64,000 nt of DNA from Polaromonas sp. CG_9.7 (GTDB lineage Bacteria; Pseudomonadota; Gammaproteobacteria; Burkholderiales; Burkholderiaceae_C), in the NCBI RefSeq assembly GCF_015752205.1, contig NZ_JADOVG010000002.1, forward strand, positions 62,001 to 126,000. The letters run 5' to 3'. Positions 25,529 through 34,517 of the stretch are shown one piece after another; the stretch's first letter is position 1; every line of letters starts with the position of its first letter. A program made the translations under genes and the position numbers. A model generated the notes under the pieces. That model had not been told where the DNA came from. It made no database searches and saw nothing but the letters and a program-made list of their open reading frames with translations.

Positions 25529-26743
25529 ATGTATGTTGCAGTCAAGGGCGGCGCGATCGCCATAGAAAATTCCTGGCGCCTGCTGGCCGAGCAGCGCCGT
25601 GGCGATGCCGCTTTGCCGGTGCTGTCGGTGGCGCAGATACGGTCGCAATTGCCGCTGGCGGTGGACCGCGTCATGACGGAAGGCTCGCTCTACGACCCTG
25701 AGCTGGCGGCGCTCGCCATCAAGCAGGCGAGCGGGGATCTGGTCGAGGCCATTTTTCTATTGCGCGCCTACCGGACCACGCTGCCGCGTTTTGGCTACAG
25801 CCTGCCGATGGACACCGCAAAAATGCAGCTGATGCGCCGTGTGTCTGCCACTTTCAAGGACGTTCCGGGAGGGCAGATTCTGGGCGCGACCTACGACTAC
25901 ACGCAGCGCCTGCTTGATTTTTCCCTGCTCGCCGATGAAGCGGCGGGCAGCCATGCGGACGAAGGCGGCCAAAGTGACGCTGGAAACGCCGGCCCCGGCG
26001 ACCCGACTTCTTCGACCCAGACCCTGCCCGCCAGCCTGCCGAGAGTGAACGACCTGATGACGCGCGAAGGACTGCTGGAGACGCCGTACCCCACGCCAGG
26101 TGCCGAGCCCGGTGACCTGACGCGTGAGCCGCTCATGTTTCCGGCTGATCGACCGCTTCGGCTGCAGGCGCTGGCGCGCGGCGACGAAGGCTGGCTGCTG
26201 GCGCTGGGCTACTCGACGCAGCGCGGCTATGCCAATGCGCATCCGTTTGCCGGCGAAATCCGGCGCGGAAAAATCTCGGTGGAAATACTGCCCGACGAGT
26301 TGGGCTTCCCCCTTGACATCGGCGATATAGAAGTCACCGAGTGCCAGATGATCAACCAGTTTTCTGGCAGCCGTGACGTGCCGCCGCAGTTCACCCAAGG
26401 CTACGGTTTGGCCTTCGGGGGCGCCGAGCGCAAGAGCATGGCCATGGCGCTGGTGGACCGCGCGCTGCGAGCCCGTGAACTGGGCGAGCTGGCCGTGGCG
26501 CCCGCGCAGGACGAGGAATTCGTGCTGGCGCATGCCGACAGCCTGGAGGCTTCCGGCTTTGTGCAGCACCTCAAACTGCCGCACTACGTGGACTTCCAGT
26601 CGGAGCTCGAACTGGTGCGCAAATTGCGCATGGCCCATGCCCAGGAACACATCCAAGCGCCGCCGCACGACTCAAATCGCGAGCAGGCCGCGGGTGAACA
26701 CGCCGGGCACAGCCCGGCACCCTTGACACAGAAAGCCGCATGA
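25529..26743 (+). CDS. phnI: C-P lyase core subunit PhnI (nucleosidase component)
   Basis: The 404-residue protein starts MYVAVKGGAIAIENSWRLLA and continues with FLLRAYRTTLPRFGYSLP and DRALRARELGELAVAPAQDE, all typical PhnI. PhnI replaces adenine of ATP with the phosphonate to give ribose 1-phosphonate 5-triphosphate. A Gly/Asp-rich low-complexity insert (around HADEGGQSDAGNAGPGD, about residues 142-162) and a poorly conserved C-terminal tail lengthen it over the E. coli protein (354 aa). Stop overlaps phnJ (ATGATG). Confidence 0.94.
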   Translation: MYVAVKGGAIAIENSWRLLAEQRRGDAALPVLSVAQIRSQLPLAVDRVMTEGSLYDPELAALAIKQASGDLVEAIFLLRAYRTTLPRFGYSLPMDTAKMQLMRRVSATFKDVPGGQILGATYDYTQRLLDFSLLADEAAGSHADEGGQSDAGNAGPGDPTSSTQTLPASLPRVNDLMTREGLLETPYPTPGAEPGDLTREPLMFPADRPLRLQALARGDEGWLLALGYSTQRGYANAHPFAGEIRRGKISVEILPDELGFPLDIGDIEVTECQMINQFSGSRDVPPQFTQGYGLAFGGAERKSMAMALVDRALRARELGELAVAPAQDEEFVLAHADSLEASGFVQHLKLPHYVDFQSELELVRKLRMAHAQEHIQAPPHDSNREQAAGEHAGHSPAPLTQKAA

Positions 26744-27675
26744 TGGACGAACACTACAACTTCGGGTTTCTTGACGAGCGCACCAAAAAAATGATTCGTC
26801 GCGCCATGCTCAAGGCGGTGGCCATTCCCGGCTACCAGGTTCCCTTTGGCTCGCGCGAGATGCCCTTTGCCTACGGCTGGGGCACCGGCGGCGTACAGGT
26901 CACGGCCAGCATCATTGGGCGCGACGATGTGCTCAAGGTGATCGACCAGGGCGCTGACGACACCACCAATGCCGTCAACATCCGCCGCTTTTTTGCCCGT
27001 ACCACCGGCGTGCCGACCACCGAAAAGACGAGCCATGCCAGCATCATTCAAACCCGTCACCGCATTCCCGAAACAGCCTTGACCGAGGCGCAGATCATCG
27101 TGTACCAGGTGCCCATGCCCGAGCCGCTGTTCAGGCTGGAGCCGCGCCTGAGGGAAACCATCACCCTGCATGCGCTGGCCGAATACGGACTGATGAATGT
27201 CAAGCTCTACGAAGACATCGCTCAGCTTGGCGCCATCTCGAAAACCTACGACTACCCGGTGCTGGTCAACGAGCGCTACCTCACTTCGCCCTCGCCAATC
27301 CCGAAATTCGACAATCCCAAGATGCACATGAACCCGGCCTTGCAACTGTTTGGCGCGGGGCGCGAAAAGCGCATTTACGCCATTCCACCGTACACCAGCG
27401 TGCGCAGCCTTGACTTCGAGGACCACCCGTTCGAAGTCCAGCGCTGGGACCATGCCTGCGCCCTGTGCGGGGCAGCAGACAGCTTTCTGGATGAAATGAT
27501 CGTCGACGACCAGGGCAGCCGCCTGTTTGTCTGCTCGGACAGCGACTATTGCAGCGAGCGGCGTGATGCCGGTCACGTCGGGGCCCAGCAAGCGGTCCAT
27601 TTGGCCGATGCCCTGGCGCAGACAGCATTCGATTCATCCGGGCAAACACCCGTCGCAGTGAAGGCGGCTGCATGA
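26740..27675 (+). CDS. phnJ: C-P lyase catalytic subunit PhnJ (radical SAM)
   Basis: The 311-residue radical SAM enzyme cleaves the carbon-phosphorus bond. The four cysteines of the active-site region are conserved with the E. coli spacing: CALC, then FVCSDSDYC (C-x2-C-x21-C-x5-C). The glycine that carries the radical (AIPGYQVPFG) is present at residue 31. The motif GWGTGGVQVTAS and KFDNPKMHMNPALQLFGAG are intact. The start lies at an ATGATGG overlapping the phnI stop. Confidence 0.96.
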   Translation: MMDEHYNFGFLDERTKKMIRRAMLKAVAIPGYQVPFGSREMPFAYGWGTGGVQVTASIIGRDDVLKVIDQGADDTTNAVNIRRFFARTTGVPTTEKTSHASIIQTRHRIPETALTEAQIIVYQVPMPEPLFRLEPRLRETITLHALAEYGLMNVKLYEDIAQLGAISKTYDYPVLVNERYLTSPSPIPKFDNPKMHMNPALQLFGAGREKRIYAIPPYTSVRSLDFEDHPFEVQRWDHACALCGAADSFLDEMIVDDQGSRLFVCSDSDYCSERRDAGHVGAQQAVHLADALAQTAFDSSGQTPVAVKAAA

Positions 27676-28511
27676 ACAACGACCTTCTTTTATCCGTGCG
27701 CGGTGCCGGCAAACAGTTCATGCAGGGCAACCGCTTGCGCTGGGCCTGCCGAGACGTGAATTTCGAGCTGTATCCGGGCGAGGTGCTGGCCGTGGTCGGC
27801 GAGTCCGGCTCGGGCAAGTCCACGCTGCTGCGCCTGCTCGCTTCACGCCTGCCGTGCGACGAGGGTTCGGTGCATTACAACCTGCGTGAAGACGGACAAA
27901 CCCGCATGGGCGTGCAGTCTGCGCCGCTGGGGGCGGACACTGCGGGCATGGTCGATCTGGCCGGCCTGTCCGAGGCCAGGCTGCGCTGGTTGGCGCGCAC
28001 GGACTGGGGCTATGTCGAGCAGCATGCGCGCGACGGCTTGCGCATGAATGTCTCGGGCGGCGCCAATATCGGCGAGCGCATGATGGCGCTGGGCAGCCGC
28101 CACTATGGCCAGCTGCGCACCCAGGCGCTGACGTGGATGGAGCGCGTCGAGCTGGATGCAGGCCGGATCGATGACCTGCCCGACACCTACTCCGGCGGCA
28201 TGCAGCAGCGCCTGCAGATTGCGCGCAACCTGGTGACCCATCCCCGGCTGGTGTTCATGGACGAGCCCACCACCGGGCTGGACGTGTCGGTCCAGGCGCG
28301 TCTGCTCGATCTGCTGCGCGAACTGGTCGACCAGCTGAATCTGGCCGCCGTGATCGTGACACATGACCTGGCCGTGGCAAGACTGCTGGCGCACCGCATG
28401 CTGGTCATGAAAGACGGGCGGGTGGTCGAGCAGGGCCTGACGGACCGCGTGCTTGACGACCCGCAACACCCGTACACCCAACTGCTGGTTTCCTCCATCC
28501 TCACCCCCTGA
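27672..28511 (+). CDS. phnK: C-P lyase accessory ATPase PhnK
   Basis: A 279-residue ABC-type ATPase with Walker A GESGSGKST, signature YSGGMQQRLQIARNL and Walker B LVFMDEPTTGLD. PhnK docks on PhnJ of the core complex rather than on a membrane permease. It begins in an ATGA overlap with phnJ. Confidence 0.95.
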   Translation: MNNDLLLSVRGAGKQFMQGNRLRWACRDVNFELYPGEVLAVVGESGSGKSTLLRLLASRLPCDEGSVHYNLREDGQTRMGVQSAPLGADTAGMVDLAGLSEARLRWLARTDWGYVEQHARDGLRMNVSGGANIGERMMALGSRHYGQLRTQALTWMERVELDAGRIDDLPDTYSGGMQQRLQIARNLVTHPRLVFMDEPTTGLDVSVQARLLDLLRELVDQLNLAAVIVTHDLAVARLLAHRMLVMKDGRVVEQGLTDRVLDDPQHPYTQLLVSSILTP

Positions 28512-28543
28512 GGCCTGTTCTTCACACTTTTTGGCAACCCTCC

Positions 28544-29242
28544 ATGACTGCTTTGCTTGAAGCCCATGACCTTTCAAAAACCTTCACGCTGCACGGGCGC
28601 CGCGGCATCGCGCTGCCCGTGCTGGCCGGTGTCAACCTGAGCGTGCGCGCTGGCGAATGCCTGGCGCTGAGCGGCCACTCCGGCAGCGGCAAAAGCTCGT
28701 TGCTGCGCTGCCTCTACGGCAACTACGGCGTCAGCGGCGGCCAGGTGCGCATTCGCCACGAGAACCAGTGGGTCAACCTGTCAGAGGCGGCGCCGCGCCA
28801 GGTGCTCGACGTGCGCCGACATACCCTGGGCTACGTGTCGCAGTTTTTGCGTGTGATCCCTCGGGTGTCCACGCTCGATATCGTGGCCGAGCCGCTGCAG
28901 CGGCTTGGCGTTGCAACCGACGAGGCGCGCCGGCAAGCGGCCCAGTGGCTGGAGCGCCTGAACCTGCACGAGCGCCTGTGGCACCTGCCGCCAGCGACGT
29001 TTTCAGGCGGTGAACAGCAACGCGTGAACATTGCGCACGGCCTGATTGCCAGCCACCCGGTGCTGCTGCTGGACGAACCCACCGCCTCGCTGGATGCGGA
29101 CAATCGCCGCATCGTGGTGGCGCTGATCCGTGCAGCCTGCGCGCGCGGCGCTGCCGTGGTCGGCATTTTTCATGACGACGAAGTACGCCGCGCGGTCGCC
29201 AGCCGATGCTTTGACGTCGAACACACTCTCCCAATTCTTTGA
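28544..29242 (+). CDS. phnL: C-P lyase accessory ATPase PhnL
   Basis: A 232-residue ABC-type ATPase with Walker A GHSGSGKSS, signature FSGGEQQRVNIAHGL and Walker B VLLLDEPTASLD. PhnL binds PhnK in the C-P lyase complex and is needed for the ribose-phosphonate synthesis step. The gap of 32 bases to phnK holds no other feature. Confidence 0.95.
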   Translation: MTALLEAHDLSKTFTLHGRRGIALPVLAGVNLSVRAGECLALSGHSGSGKSSLLRCLYGNYGVSGGQVRIRHENQWVNLSEAAPRQVLDVRRHTLGYVSQFLRVIPRVSTLDIVAEPLQRLGVATDEARRQAAQWLERLNLHERLWHLPPATFSGGEQQRVNIAHGLIASHPVLLLDEPTASLDADNRRIVVALIRAACARGAAVVGIFHDDEVRRAVASRCFDVEHTLPIL

Positions 29243-29259
29243 ACCGGACAACACAGCCC

Positions 29260-30393
29260 ATGACGCAAAAGATCATCAAAAACGCAAAAATTGTGACAGC
29301 CACCGAGGAGTTCACCGGCTGCATGGTGCTGGAGGGCGGCATCATCCGTAGCGTCGAGCGGGGCGGCACATCGGTCGCGGGTGCTGACGACTGGGCCGGT
29401 GACTGGTTGCTGCCGGGACTGGTTGAATTGCACACCGACAACCTTGAAAAACACCTGATGCCGCGCCCCGGCGTGCTCTGGAACGCGCATTCCGCCACCG
29501 TCACGCACGATGCCCAGTGCGCGGCGGCCGGCATCACCACGGTGCTCGACTCCATCGTGATCGGCAACCTGGATGGCGCGCGCAGCCAGACCCAGCACAT
29601 GGCTATCCAGGCCCTGCATGAATGCCGGGACGAAGGGCTGCTGCGGGTCGAGCACCTGCTGCATCTGCGCTGCGAGGTGTCGGCGCCCGACATCGTGGAG
29701 GTGTTTGCCCGCTACGCCGACGATGCGCTGCTTGAACTGGTCAGCGTGATGGACCACACCCCCGGCCAGCGCCAGTGGCGCGACCTGGGCAAATACCGCC
29801 ATTACACCGAGCGCAATGGCAGTTACAGCGACGCCGACTACGAGGCGCTGGTGGTGGCGCTCAAAGCGCACCAGGCGCGCTACGCCATTCCCAACCGTGC
29901 CGCCATCGTTGCTGCAAGCCATGCCCGCAACAAGCCACTCGCCAGCCATGACGACACTGACGTTGAGCACGTCGAGCAGGCCGGCCGGGAACGCATTGCC
30001 ATCTCGGAATTTCCCACCACGGTGGCGGCCGCCCAGGCAGCTCGCCAACTGGGCATTGCCATCGTCATGGGGGGCCCCAACCTGGTCAAGGGCGGATCGC
30101 ATTCGGGCAATGTGTCGGCAGCAGAATTGGCGCAGCTTGACCTGCTTGACATCTTTTCGTCCGACTACGTCCCCGCCAGCCTGCTGCAGGCGGCCTTTTT
30201 GCTGCGCGATACCGTGGGCTGGAGCCTGCCCAAAGCCATCAACACCATCACCCGCAACCCGGCCCGCGCCATTGGCCTGACGGATCGAGGTGAACTGGCG
30301 CCCGGCCTGCGGGCTGACCTGATCCGGGTTCGGATGAGCGGCGACATGCCCATCGTGCGGGGCGCGTGGCACCGGGGTGAACGGGCGTTTTGA
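29260..30393 (+). CDS. phnM: Ribose-phosphonate triphosphate diphosphohydrolase PhnM
   Basis: The 377-residue amidohydrolase releases pyrophosphate from 5-triphosphoribosyl 1-phosphonate. The metal-binding start of the barrel is visible (LPGLVELHTDNLEKHLMPRP) along with ASHDDTDVEHV and GGPNLVKGGSHSGNVSA. The ATG at 29260 gives the E. coli length; a TTG seven codons upstream overlaps phnL. It is the last phn gene: no phnO or phnP follows. Confidence 0.95.
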   Translation: MTQKIIKNAKIVTATEEFTGCMVLEGGIIRSVERGGTSVAGADDWAGDWLLPGLVELHTDNLEKHLMPRPGVLWNAHSATVTHDAQCAAAGITTVLDSIVIGNLDGARSQTQHMAIQALHECRDEGLLRVEHLLHLRCEVSAPDIVEVFARYADDALLELVSVMDHTPGQRQWRDLGKYRHYTERNGSYSDADYEALVVALKAHQARYAIPNRAAIVAASHARNKPLASHDDTDVEHVEQAGRERIAISEFPTTVAAAQAARQLGIAIVMGGPNLVKGGSHSGNVSAAELAQLDLLDIFSSDYVPASLLQAAFLLRDTVGWSLPKAINTITRNPARAIGLTDRGELAPGLRADLIRVRMSGDMPIVRGAWHRGERAF

Positions 30394-30430
30394 CGCCTGC
30401 GCCGCAGCCCCGGGCGGCGGCGTGAACGTA

Positions 30431-30510
30431 GCAATTTTTTAGATGAAAAGTGCTTTTGGCGCAATGGTGGTGAGAGATTTAAGCTATTGAATAAATAGCA
30501 AAATTTTGCA
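30431..30510 (-). repeat. Intergenic hairpin repeat, copy 4 (inverted orientation)
   Basis: On the minus strand it reads GCTATTTATTCAATAGC (stem with AT loop), a variable ~20 bases, then ATTGCGCCAAAAGCACTTTT. It belongs to the family at 8085-8150 and occupies the gap between the convergent phnM and gor genes. Confidence 0.6.
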
Positions 30511-30515
30511 AAGGC

Positions 30516-31883
30516 TTAGCGCTTGACCGCCTCTCGCATGGTCACAAACTCTTCGGCCATCGTCGGGTGGATGCCGATGGTGCTGTCAAACACCGCTTTG
30601 GTCGCACCGGCTTTCATCGCCACGGCAAAGCCCTGCACGACTTCACCGGCGTCGGGGCCGACCATGTGCAGTCCGACCACGCGGTCTGTGGCGTCTTCGA
30701 CGATCAGCTTGAGCAGCGAGCGCTCGGTACTGCCGCTCAGCGTGTGCTTGAGCGCCTTGAAGTCGCTGCAGAAGACGCTGATCTTGCCGAATTTTTCGCT
30801 CGCCTCAAGTTCTGTATAGCCCACTGTGCCGATGTTCGGGTGCGTGAACACCGCAGTCGGGATAAAGTCATAACTCATGCCGCGCGGTTTTTTGCCGGCT
30901 GCCGGACCGAACAATGCATCGACCACGACCATTGCCTCGGCCAGCGCCACCGGCGTGAGCTGCACCCGTGCCGTCACGTCGCCAACGGCGTAGATGGACG
31001 GCACCGAGGTCTGGTACTGGTCGTTCACCTCGATGGCGCCGGCCTTGCCCTGCTGCACCCCAGCGGCGTCCAGGCCCAGGCCCTCGACCAGCGGCACGCG
31101 GCCGGTGGCATACAGCACCGTATCAACAGTGATGTGGCTGCCATCGAGCAAGTGCACCTGCAGGCAATTGTCGATACGCTCGATAGACACCACGTCGGTG
31201 CTGAGGCGCAGGTTCACGCCGGTTTTGACCATTTCGCCGGCAATGAAGGTGCGCACTTGTTCGTCAAAGCCGCGCAGCACCTGGTGGCCCCGGTAGAGCT
31301 GCGTGACGTCGGAACCCATGCCATTGAAGATCGAGGCAAACTCGCAGGCGATGTAGCCGCCGCCGACCACCAGCAGGCGTTGCGGGAAGGGCGACAGGTC
31401 AAACATCTCGTTGGAGCTGATGACGTGTTCGCTCCCCGGAAATTCAGGAATGCTGGGCTTGCCGCCCGTGGCAATCAGAATATTTTTGGCGCTGTAACGC
31501 TTGCCGCCGACGTCCACCGTGTGCGTATCAATTAGCGTGGCCCAGCCGTTGAGGGTCTGCACGCCTGCGCTTTTGAGCAGCTGGACATAAATGCCATTAA
31601 GGCGCGAAATCTCGCGGGCACGGTTGGACTTGAGGGTGTCCCAGTTCAGCACGGGCGCTTCGCCGACCCAGCCGAAGCCATGCGATTCCTCGAAGCTTTC
31701 AGCGAAATGGGCCGCGTAACTGTAGAGTTTTTTCGGAATGCAGCCCAGGTTGACGCAGGTGCCCCCCATGTCGGCCACTTCGGCCAGGCCGACGCGGACG
31801 CCGCGCTGCGCCGCCATGCGTGCCGCACGAACGCCGCCGCTGCCGCCGCCGATCACAAAAAGGTCAAAGTCAAAAGTCTGCAT
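30516..31883 (-). CDS. gor: Glutathione-disulfide reductase
   Basis: The 455-residue flavoenzyme has the FAD-binding GGGSGGVRAARMAA, the redox-active disulfide C43/C48 in GGTCVNLGCIPKK, the second nucleotide motif VVGGGYIACEFASIF and the C-terminal catalytic GIHPTMAEEFV. It reduces GSSG with NADPH in the cytoplasm. The start at 31883 (MQTFDFDLFVIGGG) fits the family; the 16-residue upstream extension is rejected. Confidence 0.92.
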   Translation of the reverse strand: MQTFDFDLFVIGGGSGGVRAARMAAQRGVRVGLAEVADMGGTCVNLGCIPKKLYSYAAHFAESFEESHGFGWVGEAPVLNWDTLKSNRAREISRLNGIYVQLLKSAGVQTLNGWATLIDTHTVDVGGKRYSAKNILIATGGKPSIPEFPGSEHVISSNEMFDLSPFPQRLLVVGGGYIACEFASIFNGMGSDVTQLYRGHQVLRGFDEQVRTFIAGEMVKTGVNLRLSTDVVSIERIDNCLQVHLLDGSHITVDTVLYATGRVPLVEGLGLDAAGVQQGKAGAIEVNDQYQTSVPSIYAVGDVTARVQLTPVALAEAMVVVDALFGPAAGKKPRGMSYDFIPTAVFTHPNIGTVGYTELEASEKFGKISVFCSDFKALKHTLSGSTERSLLKLIVEDATDRVVGLHMVGPDAGEVVQGFAVAMKAGATKAVFDSTIGIHPTMAEEFVTMREAVKR

Positions 31884-32149
31884 AGATGTTTCCTGTTCAC
31901 GCGAATGAAGCGTGACCTTATCACTGTGCACAGCTTATTTTGCGGTGGGGGCATGTAGCGCGCCCGCTGAAATACCGACCGATGGCGAAAGAAAGAAAGA
32001 CGGGCATGCCTGGGGTGTTGGAAGACGGCAACAGTGCGTTGGGCCACGGCACCTCGTTAACCGATGGCCCATGGCCGATGGGACGCGTCAGCCCTGGGCG
32101 GGTTGCCGCGTGGCGTCGCGCACGGGCCGGGGCGCCGGCTCGATGCTTG

Positions 32150-32174
32150 TAATGGCGAGTTTGGCTCGCCATTA
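32150..32174. repeat. Perfect 10-bp inverted repeat in the gor-siderophore receptor gap
   Basis: TAATGGCGAG (32150-32159) and CTCGCCATTA (32165-32174) are perfectly complementary with a 5-base loop TTTGG. No T run follows, so it is not a classical terminator. The 400-base gap 31884-32283 otherwise shows only the Fur-like site below and no gene that I can support. Confidence 0.55.
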
Positions 32175-32238
32175 ACGCCCATGGCCCCTTGGGATGAGTG
32201 GCTTTTAGTGTTGATTGGCTTCTTATCCACCACAATAC

Positions 32239-32259
32239 AAATGCAAATCGATCTCATTA
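32239..32259 (+). promoter_or_regulatory. Candidate Fur box upstream of the siderophore receptor
   Basis: The 21 bases read AAATGCAAATC then GATCTCATTA. This fits the betaproteobacterial Fur site pattern 'AAATG.GAATCATTCTCATT' at nearly every symmetric position (AATG on the left, TCATT on the right). It ends 24 bases before the ATG of the TonB-dependent receptor, a typical position for iron-dependent repression. Confidence 0.6.
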
Positions 32260-32283
32260 ATATTTAATTAACGTTTAAGCCTG

Positions 32284-34509
32284 ATGCCATCTTCTACATC
32301 TTTCGCCCGTCGCCATTCAGCACAGCGCTCCTTGCTCTTGCACGCAATTGCCATCGCCACCACCACTCTGGCCGGCACGCACGTTGCCCATGCGCAAGGC
32401 CGTGGCGCTGCACCGAACGCAGGCGCCACGCCCACGCTGGACGAGGTTCGGGTGACCGACTTTCGCGGCCAGCAGATGGACAGCCTGAAGTACACCCGTG
32501 ACCTCAAGGACACGCCGCGCATCATCAGCGTGTTGCCCAGCGACCTGCTCGAAGAGCAGAACGTCACCTCCATCAAGGACGCGTTGCGCAACATCCCCGG
32601 TATCAGCCTGCAGGCCGGCGAAGGCAACCCACCCGGCGGCGATCAACTCAAGATCCGGGGCTTCAATGCGCGCGACGACCTCAATGTCAACGGTACGCGG
32701 GACCTGGGCAACTACTTTCGCGACCCGTTCTATATTGACCAGCTGGAGGTGGTGAAAGGGCCCAACTCTGCCTTCTCGGGCCGGGGCTCGGCTGGCGGCA
32801 CCGTGAATTTCGTCACCAAGAAGCCCAGCCTGGAGGCGCTCAACCGCGCCGAAGTGAGTGTGGGCACCGACAATTACTTTCGCGCCACGGCCGACCTGAA
32901 CCGACCGCTGAGCGACAACAGTGCAGTACGCATCAACCTGATGACCCACCGCTCCGACAAACCGGGCCGCGATGTGGCGGAGGAAAGCCGTTACGGCCTG
33001 TACGCCGCTTACACCTGGGGTTTTAACGGGCCAACCCAGATCACCGCCGACTTTCTGCACAGTCGGCAAGACGACCTCCCGGATGCAGGCTTGCCGCTGG
33101 ACCGCACTAATGTTCTGGGCAAAGGGGGAGTGGTGCCGCAGGGGCTGAACTTCAACAACTTTTATGGCCACCTCGACGACTATAAGGACGTCATGGTTAA
33201 CAATTTGGGGCTGACCGTGCGGCACCGCTTCAATTCTGGCCTGGTGCTGCGCAACCAGACGCGCCTGAGCCGTGTCGGCAACGATTCAATCACCTCGTCG
33301 CCGCGCATCGTCAATGCGACTACCGCACGCGGCGATACCAAGCCGCGCGACCAGACGGACGAGGGCCTCAACAACCAGACCGACCTGTTGTTCAGCTTCG
33401 CCACCGGGGGCGTGCAGCATGATGTGGTGACCGGCGTGGAACTGGCGCAGTACAGCTACTCCAACCGTCGCCGCCTTGATACAAAAGGCCCCAGCACCTC
33501 GCTCTACAACCCTGCCCAGCGCGTGATCGGTGCCTCTGCACCGGTGTACGACGGTTCGGTCTACCGCTTTGAGACGAAAGATGTCGGTCTGTACTTGCTT
33601 GACACGCTGACGCTCTCGCCGAAATGGGAATTGAGTTTGGGCGGCCGTTGGGACCGCGTCGATGCCAAAGCCATGCGGCGCGGCTTCACCGGTGCCAATG
33701 CCGTCGCCAACACCACGCACGACCGCCAGGACGAGGTGTTCAGCTACAGCGCGGGTCTGGTTTACAAGCTCAATCCGGCAACCTCTCTTTATGCCGCCTA
33801 CGGCAGCGCTTTCAACATCTCCGGCTCCTTTGACCGCAACCAGGTTCAGCTCGCCGGTGGGGGCGCCACCGAGCCCATCGTGGGTGCCAGCTTTGACACC
33901 CCGCCCGAGAAGGTGCGATCTATCGAGCTCGGGGCCAAATGGGACATTGGCTCCAACCTGGACCTCAATGCGGCGCTGTTTCGCACTGAAACCTCCGCAG
34001 GCCGGTTTCCGGCGGCGGTCGCGGGTGACGTGACAATCCCCAACGTCAAATACCACATCAATGGCTTTGAGGTCCTGGCCGCCGGCAATGTAAGCAAACG
34101 CTGGAAGCTCTACAGCGGGTACACCTATCTCCAATCCCGGGTGACGTCATCGCCCACAAACGCCTTTGCGGTGGGCCAGCAACTTGGCGGAACGCCGAAG
34201 CACTCGTTCAACGTCTTCACCACGTACGACATTGGCGACCGTTGGACACTGGGCGGTGGCCTGCAGTACGTTGCAGACCAAACCAGCGGCGTGCAGCCAT
34301 CAGCCACGGGCAATTTGAAGGCAAGCATTCCTGGCTATACCGTGGCCGACCTGTACGCCACATACAAATTCACGCCCCGCACGCAGCTCCGCTTGAACCT
34401 CTACAACGCGCTGGACAGGCGCTACATCCAGCAGCTGGCTGAAGGCGGCGGGCAGGGCATTCCGGGCAACGGACGCCAGCTGATTGCCACCTTGCGACAC
34501 GATTTTTGA
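32284..34509 (+). CDS. TonB-dependent catecholate siderophore receptor (Fiu-like)
   Basis: A 741-residue outer-membrane receptor. After a long signal peptide (ends near THVAHAQG) the plug domain is recognisable (DTPRIISVLPSDLLEEQNVT, ALRNIPGISLQAGEG, VEVVKGPNSAFSGRGSAGG), followed by a 22-strand barrel ending in the aromatic C-terminal IATLRHDF. Similarity is to Fiu/catecholate receptors. A Fur-like box precedes it and the PKHD-type dioxygenase piuC follows, the usual pair. It imports ferric catecholates with TonB energy. Confidence 0.9.
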   Translation: MPSSTSFARRHSAQRSLLLHAIAIATTTLAGTHVAHAQGRGAAPNAGATPTLDEVRVTDFRGQQMDSLKYTRDLKDTPRIISVLPSDLLEEQNVTSIKDALRNIPGISLQAGEGNPPGGDQLKIRGFNARDDLNVNGTRDLGNYFRDPFYIDQLEVVKGPNSAFSGRGSAGGTVNFVTKKPSLEALNRAEVSVGTDNYFRATADLNRPLSDNSAVRINLMTHRSDKPGRDVAEESRYGLYAAYTWGFNGPTQITADFLHSRQDDLPDAGLPLDRTNVLGKGGVVPQGLNFNNFYGHLDDYKDVMVNNLGLTVRHRFNSGLVLRNQTRLSRVGNDSITSSPRIVNATTARGDTKPRDQTDEGLNNQTDLLFSFATGGVQHDVVTGVELAQYSYSNRRRLDTKGPSTSLYNPAQRVIGASAPVYDGSVYRFETKDVGLYLLDTLTLSPKWELSLGGRWDRVDAKAMRRGFTGANAVANTTHDRQDEVFSYSAGLVYKLNPATSLYAAYGSAFNISGSFDRNQVQLAGGGATEPIVGASFDTPPEKVRSIELGAKWDIGSNLDLNAALFRTETSAGRFPAAVAGDVTIPNVKYHINGFEVLAAGNVSKRWKLYSGYTYLQSRVTSSPTNAFAVGQQLGGTPKHSFNVFTTYDIGDRWTLGGGLQYVADQTSGVQPSATGNLKASIPGYTVADLYATYKFTPRTQLRLNLYNALDRRYIQQLAEGGGQGIPGNGRQLIATLRHDF

Positions 34510-34517
34510 GCGTGTCC

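Noticed and set aside
32101..32257. Short open frames in the gap before the siderophore receptor
   Set aside because: Several overlapping frames of 60-100 codons exist, but none has a ribosome binding site or recognisable sequence; a hairpin and Fur-like site explain the region better.
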